Source: Xanthomonas vesicatoria ATCC 35937 (GTDB lineage: Bacteria > Pseudomonadota > Gammaproteobacteria > Xanthomonadales > Xanthomonadaceae). From it: 64,000 bases of DNA. The notes under the pieces were generated by a model. That model was given only the letters and a program-made list of their open reading frames with translations. It was not told where the DNA came from and did not search any database. Position numbers and translations under genes: made by a program. Location: contig NZ_CP018725.1 in NCBI RefSeq assembly GCF_001908725.1, positions 2,046,001 to 2,110,000 of the forward strand. Reading direction: 5' to 3'. Shown in pieces: positions 38,620-47,520 of this stretch; within the stretch, counting starts at the first letter, position 1; each line of letters starts with the position of its first letter.

Positions 38620-39723
38620 TCATTCCAGCGCAGCACAAGGCAGCGGCGGCAAGGCGCCGCCGTTGACGGCGCCGGTAATGGCCGCATCGCTGTCGGCGAT
38701 ATCGATCGCGCGCTCCACATACCAGGCCGGGTTGTAATAACTGTGCGCGTAGCGCTCGCCGGCATCGCACAGGATGGTGACGATGGAGCCCTGGCGGCCT
38801 TCGGCGCGCATCCGCTGCGCGGCGTGCAGCACGCCGATGAAGTTGGTGCCGGTGGAACCGCCCACGCGCCGGCCCAGGGTGGCGCTGACGTGGCGCATCG
38901 CCGCCAGGCTCAAGGCATCGGGCACCTTGATTATTTCGTCCACGCAGCTGGCAATGAAGCTCGATTCCACCCGCGGCCGGCCGATGCCTTCGATGCGCGA
39001 GCCGCCGGTGATCGCCAGCTCCTTGGGGCACTGCCCATCCACCGCGCGGCAATAGCCATCGAAGAACACCGACACCTCCGGGTCCACGCACAGGATGCGG
39101 GTGTGGTGCCGGCGATAGCGCACATAGCGCCCCAGGGTGGCGCTGGTGCCGCCGGTGCCGGGGCTGCAGACGATCCAGTCCGGAATCGGGTGCGGTTCTT
39201 CGGCCAGCTGCTTGAAGATCGATTCGGCGATGTTGTTGTTGGCACGCCAGTCGGTGGCGCGTTCGGCGTAGGTGAACTGGTCCATGAAATGCCCACCGGT
39301 CTCGCGCGCGAGCTGGTGCGAGGCGCTGTCCAGGTCGCAGGCGCGCTCCACCAGGTGGCAGCGCCCACCCTGGAATTCGATCGCGGCGATCTTCTCGGGC
39401 GAAGTCGAGGACGGCATTACTGCGATGAAGGGCACACCTAGCAAGCGCGCGAAATAGGCTTCGGAAATCGCGGTGGAACCGCTGGACGCCTCGATCACCG
39501 GACGCCCTGCACGCAGCCAGCCATTGGTCAGCGCGTACAGAAACAGCGAACGCGCCAGGCGGTGCTTGAGGCTGCCGGTGGGGTGGCTGGATTCGTCCTT
39601 GAAGTACAGGTCGATGCCCGGATGGCCCGGCAAATTCATCGGGATCAGATGAGTGTCGGCCGAACGGTTGAAATCGGCTTCGATCTTCTGGATGGCGGCG
39701 GCCACCCACTGGCGCTGCGACAT
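38620..39723 (-). CDS. PLP-dependent cysteine synthase-like enzyme (possible cysteine desulfhydrase)
   Basis: 367 residues, fold-type II PLP enzyme. Lys53 in HPTGSLKHRLA is the likely PLP lysine. SSGSTAISEAYFA is the substrate loop, PGTGGTSATLG the phosphate-binding loop, and GGSTGTNFIG lies near the C-terminus. The sequence differs from CysK/CysM (for example GSLKHR rather than GSVKDR) and is closer to the Cds1 type of H2S-producing desulfhydrases. The direction of the reaction cannot be fixed here. Confidence 0.78.
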   Translation of the reverse strand: MSQRQWVAAAIQKIEADFNRSADTHLIPMNLPGHPGIDLYFKDESSHPTGSLKHRLARSLFLYALTNGWLRAGRPVIEASSGSTAISEAYFARLLGVPFIAVMPSSTSPEKIAAIEFQGGRCHLVERACDLDSASHQLARETGGHFMDQFTYAERATDWRANNNIAESIFKQLAEEPHPIPDWIVCSPGTGGTSATLGRYVRYRRHHTRILCVDPEVSVFFDGYCRAVDGQCPKELAITGGSRIEGIGRPRVESSFIASCVDEIIKVPDALSLAAMRHVSATLGRRVGGSTGTNFIGVLHAAQRMRAEGRQGSIVTILCDAGERYAHSYYNPAWYVERAIDIADSDAAITGAVNGGALPPLPCAALE

Positions 39724-39855
39724 GGGTACGGACGTGATGCGAAAGAGGCGCCAATTCTACCACCACCAGGCGCGCACCCGCGGCAGGCGGTCATCGGCCG
39801 GACGGCTGCAGGCCGATGGTATGCTGCCAGTGTCCTCTGCCAGCCCCGACCGCCC

Positions 39856-40254
39856 GTGCTGCGTTGCCTGTTCCGCCTGCTGCTATGCCTGTGCCTGGTC
39901 GCCAATACGGCCACCGGAGCGTGGGCGTCGGTGGGTATGGCCATGCCGCACAGCGTGATGCCGCAGACGGAGCCGCACACGATGCAAATACATGTAACGG
40001 CGGCGGCGATGCCTTGCCATGACGCCATGCCAGCGGCCGATGCGGCGCCGTTGCCCGATAAGGCCAGGCACGCGCACGCGAGCGACTGCTGCAAGCTGGG
40101 CAGCTGCGACTGCCTGCAGCACTGCAGCCTGGCCTTGCTGACCCTGCCTGCGGTTCCGGCGGGGCTGCTCGGTCATTCTGCGGTGCCTGCCGCCCTGGAC
40201 GAAGGCCGCAGCAGCCCGGCACACGAGCAACCGGTTCGACCTCCCATCGGCTAG
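39856..40254 (+). CDS. copL: CopL-like copper resistance regulatory protein
   Basis: 132 residues from GTG 39856. A hydrophobic signal peptide (LLLCLCLVANTATGAWA) is followed by a His/Met/Cys-rich region: a metal-binding-looking run with HTMQIHV, CHDAM and then SDCCKLGSCDCLQHCSLA. The position directly before copA, the length and the Cys cluster match Xanthomonas CopL, needed for copper-induced expression of copAB. How it senses copper is not settled. No other start has better support. Confidence 0.78.
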   Translation: MLRCLFRLLLCLCLVANTATGAWASVGMAMPHSVMPQTEPHTMQIHVTAAAMPCHDAMPAADAAPLPDKARHAHASDCCKLGSCDCLQHCSLALLTLPAVPAGLLGHSAVPAALDEGRSSPAHEQPVRPPIG

Positions 40255-40477
40255 CGGCCGACACGACACCGCGCTGCGCGGCGAGCGCGCGTGGCCAGTG
40301 CGCAACACCGGCAGGGACTGCGTGCACGCTGTCACAGTGCGTCCACCACCCGCCGTCCGACTAGTGCGCGCCGTGTCTATCGGCCATTCCACGCCTGCTT
40401 CGCCCCGCGTCCTTGCACGCGGGATTTCCCAGCGATGCGTCGCGTCTGCCAATCCATGCAGATGCGCCGGAGGTGAC

Positions 40478-42298
40478 ATGTCTTCCGATTCCCCTGTCTT
40501 CGATCCAACATCCCCGCCCCTCACCAGCCGGCGCCGCTTCGTGCAGGGCCTGGCCCTGGGCGGTCTTGCCGCGGGTACCGGACTGTGGCGCGCCGACGCG
40601 CGCGCAGCCGGCGCGGTGACCACCCCGGTCTTGCGCGGCAGCAGCCAGTCGCTGCAGATCGGCCGGCTGCCGGTCAATTTCACCGGACGTACGCGCCCTG
40701 CCATCACCGTCAACCAGAGCCTGCCTGCGCCCACGCTGCGCTGGCGCGAAGGCGACACGGTGAGCGTGCGCGTGCGAAACGCGCTGACCGACCAGCCGAC
40801 TTCGGTGCACTGGCACGGCCTGCTGCTGCCGGCCAACATGGACGGCGTGCCCGGCATGAGCTTCGATGGCATTGCGCCGGGCCAGGAGTATCACTACCGC
40901 TTTGCGCTGCGCCAATCCGGTACCTACTGGTACCACAGCCACTCGATGTTCCAGGAGCAGGCCGGCTTGTATGGCGCCATCGTCATCGACCCGCTGACAC
41001 CGCCGCCGTACCGCTTTGATCGCGAACACGTGGTGCTGTTGTCGGATTGGACGGATCTTGATCCGGCCGCACTGTTTCGCCGTTTGAAACAGATGCCCAG
41101 CCACGACAATTACGCACAGCGCACGGTGGGCGATTTTCTGCGCGATGCGCGCGAAGACGGCCTGCGCGCCACGCTGGCTGACCGCGGCATGTGGGGGCGT
41201 ATGCGCATGACGCCCACCGACCTGTCGGACGTCAACGCCAACACCTACACCTACCTGCTCAATGGCGTGGCGCCGGCCAGCAACTGGACCGGGTTGTTCG
41301 CGCCGGGCGAAAAGCTGTTGCTGCGTTTCATCAATGGCTCGTCGATGACCTACTTCGACATCCGCATCCCCGGCCTGCGCATGACCGTGGTCGCCGCCGA
41401 CGGCCAGTACGTGCATCCGGTGAGCGTGGACGAGTTGCGGATTGCCGCTGCAGAGACCTTCGATGTGCTCGTCGAGCCCACTGGCCAGGACGCATTTACG
41501 CTATTTGCGCAGGACATGGGCCGTACCGGTTTCGCCTGCGGCACGTTGGCGGTACGGCATGGCCTGCGGGCGCCGATTCCCGCGCTGGACCCGCGTGCCA
41601 TTTTGACCATGCAGGACATGGGACATGGCGATGGCATGACGCACGCGGCCCATGCCAGGCATGCAGGCGATGCGATGCAAGGCGACCCGCATGCCGCATA
41701 CGCGATGCCGATGCCGATGCCGATGCCGATGCCGGCCCAGCATGCGCACGCTGCGGACGCGGCATCGGACAAGACTCCTCACCATCCCGCCAGCGAAGAT
41801 GGCAACCCACTGATCGACATGCGCAGCAATGCCACCGCGCCGCGCCTGGACGACCCCGGTGTAGGCCTGCGCGATAACGGCCGACGCGTGCTGTGCTACG
41901 GCGACCTGCATAGCCTGTTCGACGACCCGGATGGCCGCGAACCAGGCCGCGAGATCGAGCTGCATCTGACCGGCCACATGGAAAAATTCGCCTGGTCTTT
42001 CGACGGCATCGCCTTCGCTTCGGCGGACCCCCTGCGGCTGCGCTACGGCGAGCGGCTGCGCATCGTGCTGGTCAACGACACCATGATGCAGCACCCGATT
42101 CACCTGCACGGCATGTGGAGCGACCTGGAAGATGCCGACGGCAATTTCCAGGTGCGCAAGCACACCATCGACATGCCGCCCGGCACCCGCCGCACCTACC
42201 GCGTGCGCGCGGATGCGCTCGGCCGTTGGGCCTATCACTGTCACCTGCTGTACCACATGGAAGCAGGCATGATGCGCGAAGTGCGGGTGGACGCATGA
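40478..42298 (+). CDS. copA: Copper resistance multicopper oxidase CopA
   Basis: 606 residues. A twin-arginine signal (TSRRRFVQGLALGG) is present. Copper sites: SVHWHGLLL, YWYHSHSMFQEQAG, HPIHLHGMW, and HCHLLYHMEAGM with the type 1 ligands. A Met/His-rich stretch before the C-terminal domain includes MPMPMPMPMP, encoded by an in-frame (CCGATG)n run near 41704-41735. It oxidises Cu(I) and binds copper in the periplasm. The ATG at 40478 has GGAGG seven bases upstream. The stop overlaps the copB start (ATGA). Confidence 0.94.
   Translation: MSSDSPVFDPTSPPLTSRRRFVQGLALGGLAAGTGLWRADARAAGAVTTPVLRGSSQSLQIGRLPVNFTGRTRPAITVNQSLPAPTLRWREGDTVSVRVRNALTDQPTSVHWHGLLLPANMDGVPGMSFDGIAPGQEYHYRFALRQSGTYWYHSHSMFQEQAGLYGAIVIDPLTPPPYRFDREHVVLLSDWTDLDPAALFRRLKQMPSHDNYAQRTVGDFLRDAREDGLRATLADRGMWGRMRMTPTDLSDVNANTYTYLLNGVAPASNWTGLFAPGEKLLLRFINGSSMTYFDIRIPGLRMTVVAADGQYVHPVSVDELRIAAAETFDVLVEPTGQDAFTLFAQDMGRTGFACGTLAVRHGLRAPIPALDPRAILTMQDMGHGDGMTHAAHARHAGDAMQGDPHAAYAMPMPMPMPMPAQHAHAADAASDKTPHHPASEDGNPLIDMRSNATAPRLDDPGVGLRDNGRRVLCYGDLHSLFDDPDGREPGREIELHLTGHMEKFAWSFDGIAFASADPLRLRYGERLRIVLVNDTMMQHPIHLHGMWSDLEDADGNFQVRKHTIDMPPGTRRTYRVRADALGRWAYHCHLLYHMEAGMMREVRVDA
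41704..41735 (+). repeat. In-frame hexanucleotide (CCGATG)n tract within copA
   Basis: About five tandem copies of CCGATG encode alternating Met-Pro. Copy-number change would be in frame and would lengthen a Met-rich copper-binding segment without breaking the gene. Confidence 0.75.
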
Positions 42299-43554
42299 GC
42301 GCGTTCCGTCTAAGCCCGCTGCTGGTGAGCATGTGGATGTTGAGTGGATCGTTGGCTGCGCAGGAGCACGTGCAGGCGACGGGCAGCGACGCAGCGCACG
42401 ATGCGCATACGCATGCGATGCAGATGACGCCCCAAGCTGACGAAGCCGATCTGCAAACGGCAGTTCCGTCGGATGCGGAGTCGGCAGCTGCACAGGACAC
42501 GATGCCTGCCATGGAGATGGCCCACGCGCACATGCAGCACGGCGACGGGACGCCCTCGTCTACGGCGCATTCTCATCACGATGCCGCAGCATCTGTGGCA
42601 CCCACCGACGCACCGGTGTTACACCGTGCTCGGATGCAGGAATCCGCAGTCAAGCCGCCTGCGGATCATGGCCACCTGTCGCACGCGGGCATGGAGCATG
42701 GCGCGATGAATCACTCATCCATGAAAGATGCCCCTGTGCAGCAGGTGCAGATGGATCACACAACCATGGACCATACGCAGATGCATCACGACGCACCGGC
42801 ACACATGCCGGTGCAAACGCAGGCCTCCGCGCACAGCGCCGCACTACCACGCGAGCCGATTCCGGCGCCGACCGCCGAAGACATCGCAGCGGCCTTCGCA
42901 CCGCTGCACGGCCACGCGATGCATGGCACGGCAGTCAACCGCTACGTGCTGCTCGATCGACTGGAAGCGTTCGATACCGATCGCGGCAGCGGCCAGCAAT
43001 GGGAAGCGCGCGCATGGATCGGCGGCGATATCAACCGTCTGTGGCTACGCAGCGAAGGCGAGCGGCAGCAGGGTCGCACGCAAGACGCGTCGGTGGAAGC
43101 GTTCTACGGCCATGCCATCTCGCCTTGGTGGGATGTATTAGTGGGCATGCGCCAGGAGATCGGCACCGACCATCGCAGTTGGGCTGCGTTCGGCGTGCAG
43201 GGTCTGGCACCGTACAAGTTCGAAACCGAGGCCACCCTCTTCGTTGGCAGCGGCGGCCGCGCAGCCCTACGACTGGAGGGCGAATATGACGTCCTGCTGA
43301 CCAACTGCCTGATCCTGCAGCCGCGCGTGGAAGCAGACATCGCATTGCGCGACGATGCGCAGCGCGGTATCGACCGTGGGCTGGAGCAGCTCCGAGCAGG
43401 CGTGCGACTCCGCTACGAAATCACGCGCCGGTTTGCGCCCTACATCGGCTGGGTGCATCAGCGCAGCTTCGGCGACCGTGCCCAGCGCGCCACGATGGAT
43501 GAGGAGCCGGCGCGCGACAGCCGCTTCATCGCTGGCGTGCGCATCTGGTTCTGA
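42295..43554 (+). CDS. copB: Copper resistance outer membrane protein CopB
   Basis: 419 residues. The signal peptide ends near GSLAAQ. An N-terminal half rich in His and Met (many HxHxM and MDHxxM units such as MDHTTMDHTQMHH) is followed by a beta-rich C-terminal domain with GMRQEIGTDHRSWAAFGVQ and, at the end, FIAGVRIWF, a typical outer-membrane terminal aromatic. This is the CopB/PcoB layout. It overlaps copA by four bases, so the two are expressed as one unit. Confidence 0.93.
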   Translation: MSAFRLSPLLVSMWMLSGSLAAQEHVQATGSDAAHDAHTHAMQMTPQADEADLQTAVPSDAESAAAQDTMPAMEMAHAHMQHGDGTPSSTAHSHHDAAASVAPTDAPVLHRARMQESAVKPPADHGHLSHAGMEHGAMNHSSMKDAPVQQVQMDHTTMDHTQMHHDAPAHMPVQTQASAHSAALPREPIPAPTAEDIAAAFAPLHGHAMHGTAVNRYVLLDRLEAFDTDRGSGQQWEARAWIGGDINRLWLRSEGERQQGRTQDASVEAFYGHAISPWWDVLVGMRQEIGTDHRSWAAFGVQGLAPYKFETEATLFVGSGGRAALRLEGEYDVLLTNCLILQPRVEADIALRDDAQRGIDRGLEQLRAGVRLRYEITRRFAPYIGWVHQRSFGDRAQRATMDEEPARDSRFIAGVRIWF

Positions 43555-43765
43555 AGTGGCCGACGCAGTGCGTATGGACGTCGGGCAGCGCCCATGCGCA
43601 CTGCCCGCACGCTTGCATGCGTAGACATGAACCGATGATTGACCAGCCCGCTGCACACAGATCACCGGAGCCTGCAATGCAGACACGCCGACCACCATTA
43701 CCTCACTAACATCGGCGTCCAATACACGCTGCCATGTAGCCCAAAACTCAACAGGGAACCCAACA

Positions 43766-44290
43766 ATGCCTCTGACCGATCTGCAACACGTCCCCGGCGC
43801 CAGCACCGCGCCCGCCGAAACCAACGGTTTCGTATTCAACCACACCATGCTGCGCATCAAGGACGCACAGCGCTCGCTGGACTTCTACACGCGTGTGCTC
43901 GGCTTCCGCCTGCTGGATGCGCGCCACTTCGCCGAGGCCGAGTTCAGCCTGTACTTCCTTGCACTGTTACCGAAAGACGCAGCGATTCCAGACGACGACG
44001 CAGCACGCCGTCTGTGGATGGCCGGCATCCCCGGCGTGCTGGAACTCACCCATAACCACGGCACCGAGACTCAGGACGGGCCGGTCTATCACGACGGCAA
44101 CAGCGACCCGCGCGGCTTTGGTCATCTCTGCGTCTCGGTTCCGGACATCCACGCTGCCTGCGCGCGCTTCGACAGTCTCGGCGTGCCGTATCAAAAGCGT
44201 CTGGAAGACGGGCGCATGAAGCACCTGGCCTTCATCAAGGACCCGGACGGCTACTGGGTGGAGATCATCTCCAACACGCCGCTGGCGTAA
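43766..44290 (+). CDS. gloA: Lactoylglutathione lyase (glyoxalase I)
   Basis: 174 residues. Metal ligands are visible in the expected order: His in FNHTMLRIKD, Glu in GVLELTHNHGTE, His in GFGHLCVSV, and Glu in YWVEIIS. The SLDFYTRVLGFRLL and KDPDGYWVEI segments are diagnostic of the family. It converts the methylglyoxal-glutathione adduct to lactoylglutathione. The length of about 174 fits the longer, zinc-dependent class. Confidence 0.93.
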   Translation: MPLTDLQHVPGASTAPAETNGFVFNHTMLRIKDAQRSLDFYTRVLGFRLLDARHFAEAEFSLYFLALLPKDAAIPDDDAARRLWMAGIPGVLELTHNHGTETQDGPVYHDGNSDPRGFGHLCVSVPDIHAACARFDSLGVPYQKRLEDGRMKHLAFIKDPDGYWVEIISNTPLA

Positions 44291-44485
44291 GCACGCAGGC
44301 CGCTCGGCCCTGAGGCTTCACGGGTGATGCAACGGATGAGGTGCAGGCCTGAAACCCCACGCATCCGCTTGCCCGGAAGCCCCACGCCCATCGGGCATCC
44401 TGGCCCCGCGATGCTCGGCGCGACGACTGGACACATCGCCGCGCTGGAGTAGACTTTCGCCGCCCTCCGCAATGGATGCACCCCT

Positions 44486-45391
44486 ATGCTCGTCAGGAAG
44501 ATTCCACTGATCCTTGCGATAGCGATGATCGCCGCATGCAAGCCAGCGGCAATGGACACCACACCTCCGAAGACAACGGCCACCGCGGCCAGCACCACCC
44601 CCAAACCTTCAGACAAGGATGCTTCTCCCATGCAGGACGCAACCCAGGGTTCAACCCAACAGCTCCAGCCGCCCCGCCCGGATAGCGTGCTGTACTTCAT
44701 CAGCAACATTGATGGCGACGGCGCAACATCCTATGAAGTCGCCAATGGCAGCTGGATCAATTACTGGTACGGCTTTCAATTTGAACTCAGCGGTAGGCGT
44801 TACTACACCGGCTTTGCCTGGGAAACGCCCGAGCTCTACGGTGCCGAGCGCGAAAATCACTACGCTGCCCCTGATACCAAGGTGACACTTGCTCACGCCA
44901 CGTTTGTGACCAGCGAGCCGGGTAGCAAGTCCCAGTGGAAGCTGCTTGGCGTAGAACCCTATATTGGTGAATTCGGGGGTAGCGAAAAAGGCAACGAGGT
45001 CGATACCGAGCGCAAGCCCCAGACATGGACCACACCCTCGGGCGACATGCTACTGGCGTTACCCACGTGGTATCTGGTTTCGGGGGTCCGTATGCGGACC
45101 ATCGACGTATTACTGTTCAATCCGCATGAATTGACGAAGACCGATGAAAACATGTGGCGACACCTGGCAACGCTCGAGGCCGGTTCCAATAACGATGCGA
45201 GTTGCGGACCCGACTCCCCAGGATCCATCCCTTGCATCGACGTCACCGGCACGCTTGCCATCGTGCCGCAAGATGGTAGCGACATGCCGCTGTTGCGGGT
45301 GAGCGTCCCTGGAGCAGCCAGCCAGGGTGACACGGTAACCGAATACCTTTACGATGCGTCGCAGAAAACCTACCGGTCGACCTCCCGGTAA
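44486..45391 (+). CDS. Lipoprotein, candidate immunity protein for the downstream T4SS effector
   Basis: 301 residues. The signal peptide ends in the lipobox IAAC (Cys18). A Thr/Pro/Ser-rich linker follows, then a domain of about 230 residues with many Tyr/Trp (WINYWYGFQFEL, RRYYTGFAWETPE) and two cysteines in SCGPDSPGSIPCIDV. It lies 72 bases upstream of a peptidoglycan hydrolase carrying a VirD4-recruitment-type tail. In Xanthomonas, such lipoproteins next to antibacterial T4SS effectors protect the producer in its own periplasm. The immunity role is inferred from position and localisation. Confidence 0.68.
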   Translation: MLVRKIPLILAIAMIAACKPAAMDTTPPKTTATAASTTPKPSDKDASPMQDATQGSTQQLQPPRPDSVLYFISNIDGDGATSYEVANGSWINYWYGFQFELSGRRYYTGFAWETPELYGAERENHYAAPDTKVTLAHATFVTSEPGSKSQWKLLGVEPYIGEFGGSEKGNEVDTERKPQTWTTPSGDMLLALPTWYLVSGVRMRTIDVLLFNPHELTKTDENMWRHLATLEAGSNNDASCGPDSPGSIPCIDVTGTLAIVPQDGSDMPLLRVSVPGAASQGDTVTEYLYDASQKTYRSTSR

Positions 45392-45463
45392 GAGTCAAAG
45401 GATTGGCTCAGGTCGACTTAACGCGGCAGCATTTGCTGCCGCCTCGATCGCATGGAGAACGCG

Positions 45464-47386
45464 ATGGCACGTGACTATAACCGCGCTGAAGTACTGGACA
45501 TCATCGAACGTGAAGCGCAGCAGCGGAATATTCCGCGCGACGACTTCATGCGGTTCGCCTATATCGAAACTGGCGGCCAATTTAACGAGCTGGCATCCCG
45601 CGGCCCAAATAGCGCTAAAGGTTTATTCCAGTTCGTACCCGAAACGGCTGAGCAATACGGAATTAGAGGCCGCGAGTTGGATCCGGTCGCTAATACCGAT
45701 GCCGCTGCACAACTTTATCAGGACAACCGTCGCATCTTGGTAAATCGCCATGGAAACAACGGCATGCCATATCTGTCGGGCAAAGAGCAGCCCGATGGAA
45801 TGGATCTGTACATGGCGCACCAGCAGGGTGCGGACGGCTATCGTTCGATCCAGTCGGCGATCACACACGGCGAGTTCATCCGCCCCGATACTCGCGCTAA
45901 GATCATCAACAATGTCTCCAGAGAAGACCTGAAGGAAGTTACAGGGGTCGAATACGACGCGTTTAAACGTCTTCCCGACAAGGAGATGGCACAAACGTTC
46001 AGTCAGTACTGGGATAGCAAGTTTGATCGCATCCGCATTCCTGAAAAGGGGATCGAACCGGTTAACGATGCACCTTCACGGGCATCGACGCAGACACTCG
46101 GTACTCCTGCACAAGCACAGCCGCCGGCAGCACAGCAGAAAGGCGCTATCGCGCTAGGCGCTGCCTATGACTTGACAGAGAAGTACGACCACGTCAAATA
46201 CGCGATGAGTGGCAAGCATGCAGGTGTGGATGGGAAGCACCCGGAACAAGGGTATGTTGATTGTTCTGGCTGGGTCGCCACTCTGCAGAACGCAACCATG
46301 AAGGAGATCAACGAAAAAGCTGGGCATACCGTGTTCAGTAAAAAAGACGAATTCAAGCTGGCAATTGACGGCGCGGCGATGATCGTGGAAAAAGCGCAGC
46401 AGCGCTCTGGCGTCCTGATCCAAGGCAAAGAGGTCACTGCCCAAAACCTCAAAGAGGGCATGATCATTGGTGAGGACAATGGCCCCCAGAGTTGGGACAA
46501 AGGACGCTACAAGGGCATCGACCACATCACGATGGTGGTGCGCGACCCTAAGGATGGCGAACTCAAGATCAGCCAATCGCGTGGCGGTGAGGGCGTCGAG
46601 CTCAGCTCGCTGGATTCTTACCTTGAGCGCAAGCATGCCAAGGGCGTCAAGCTCTATGCCAGCGACCCGCTTTCCGAGGCACGCGAGTTGCTGCAGGACC
46701 GCAGCCAGAGCAAACAGCAATCTCAGGACGGCAACGCACACAAACCCACGCATACGCAGGATGCCGCAGGGACATCCGGGGTGCTGCGGGAAAAAGCGCA
46801 TGGCGCCGAGGTTGAGAAACTGCAGCAGACCTTGCAGCAGCTGGGCTACAAAGATGCCAATGGCAACGAACTCAAAGCCGACAGTGCTTATGGCCAGCGG
46901 ACGGGCGAAGCCGTCAAGGCATTCCAACGTGCGCACGGGCTGCAGGATGACGGCATCGTTGGCGTCGATACGCTCAAGGCACTGAAGCAAGCCGAGAAGA
47001 CGCCGTTGCTGTCGGAAAAAACCAATCCCGATAATCCGCTGTATAACCAGGCCGTGAGCAAGCTGGAACAGTTGGGTCCGAATGCGTTCGCGGACCGTCG
47101 TGCACTGGAGAATGCAGCGGGTTCATTGGCGTTCGAAGCCAAGGTCAGCGGTTTGCAGCGTATCGATGCGGTGATGCAGAGCAAGGACGGCACTGGATTG
47201 TTCGCCGTACAGGGCCAGCCAAGCGACCCCGCGCACCAGCGCATCTACACGGACAAGGCAGCTGCTGCGGAGCGCCCGTTGGAGCAAAGCAGCAATGCGG
47301 TCCGGCAGGACGCGCAGTCGCAATCACAAACACAGGTCCAAGATCAGCAAGAGCAGCAACGCAGCCAGGCACGCAGCGTCGCCTGA
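45464..47386 (+). CDS. Probable antibacterial type IV secretion effector: transglycosylase, NlpC/P60 peptidase, PG-binding domain and XVIPCD
   Basis: 640 residues, no signal peptide. Residues 1-190 resemble a soluble lytic transglycosylase (catalytic Glu35 in YIETGG, then AKGLFQFVPETAEQYG). Residues about 225-415 look like NlpC/P60, with Cys267 in VDCSGWV and His354 in IDHITMVV. Residues about 430-505 are a PG_binding_1 domain (EKLQQTLQQLGY ... AYGQRTGEAVKAFQ). The C-terminus (about 515-615) has VSGLQRIDAVMQS, GLFAVQGQPSDPA and a Gln-rich tail, the pattern of the Xanthomonas VirD4-interacting domain. The ATG at 45464 is preceded by GGAGAA. The activities are inferred from motifs. Confidence 0.85.
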   Translation: MARDYNRAEVLDIIEREAQQRNIPRDDFMRFAYIETGGQFNELASRGPNSAKGLFQFVPETAEQYGIRGRELDPVANTDAAAQLYQDNRRILVNRHGNNGMPYLSGKEQPDGMDLYMAHQQGADGYRSIQSAITHGEFIRPDTRAKIINNVSREDLKEVTGVEYDAFKRLPDKEMAQTFSQYWDSKFDRIRIPEKGIEPVNDAPSRASTQTLGTPAQAQPPAAQQKGAIALGAAYDLTEKYDHVKYAMSGKHAGVDGKHPEQGYVDCSGWVATLQNATMKEINEKAGHTVFSKKDEFKLAIDGAAMIVEKAQQRSGVLIQGKEVTAQNLKEGMIIGEDNGPQSWDKGRYKGIDHITMVVRDPKDGELKISQSRGGEGVELSSLDSYLERKHAKGVKLYASDPLSEARELLQDRSQSKQQSQDGNAHKPTHTQDAAGTSGVLREKAHGAEVEKLQQTLQQLGYKDANGNELKADSAYGQRTGEAVKAFQRAHGLQDDGIVGVDTLKALKQAEKTPLLSEKTNPDNPLYNQAVSKLEQLGPNAFADRRALENAAGSLAFEAKVSGLQRIDAVMQSKDGTGLFAVQGQPSDPAHQRIYTDKAAAAERPLEQSSNAVRQDAQSQSQTQVQDQQEQQRSQARSVA

Positions 47387-47408
47387 TACATCTGCAATAC
47401 GGAAAAAA

Positions 47409-47440
47409 CAAACGGGCACTGATCGATGGATCAGTGCCCG
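47409..47440 (+). terminator. Strong hairpin after the T4SS effector gene
   Basis: ACGGGCACTGATC and GATCAGTGCCCGT form a 13-bp perfect stem with a 4-base loop, about 25 bases after the stop. The following TCTGCTTC is a weak T tract. It would end the effector transcript and may serve the convergent gene as well. Confidence 0.7.
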
Positions 47441-47520
47441 TTCTGCTTCAAGCATGCGCTGACTGCGAAAGTTACCGGACCGCCGCAGGATCAGCTGTCC
47501 GTCGTTGCCCGATCCGATGC

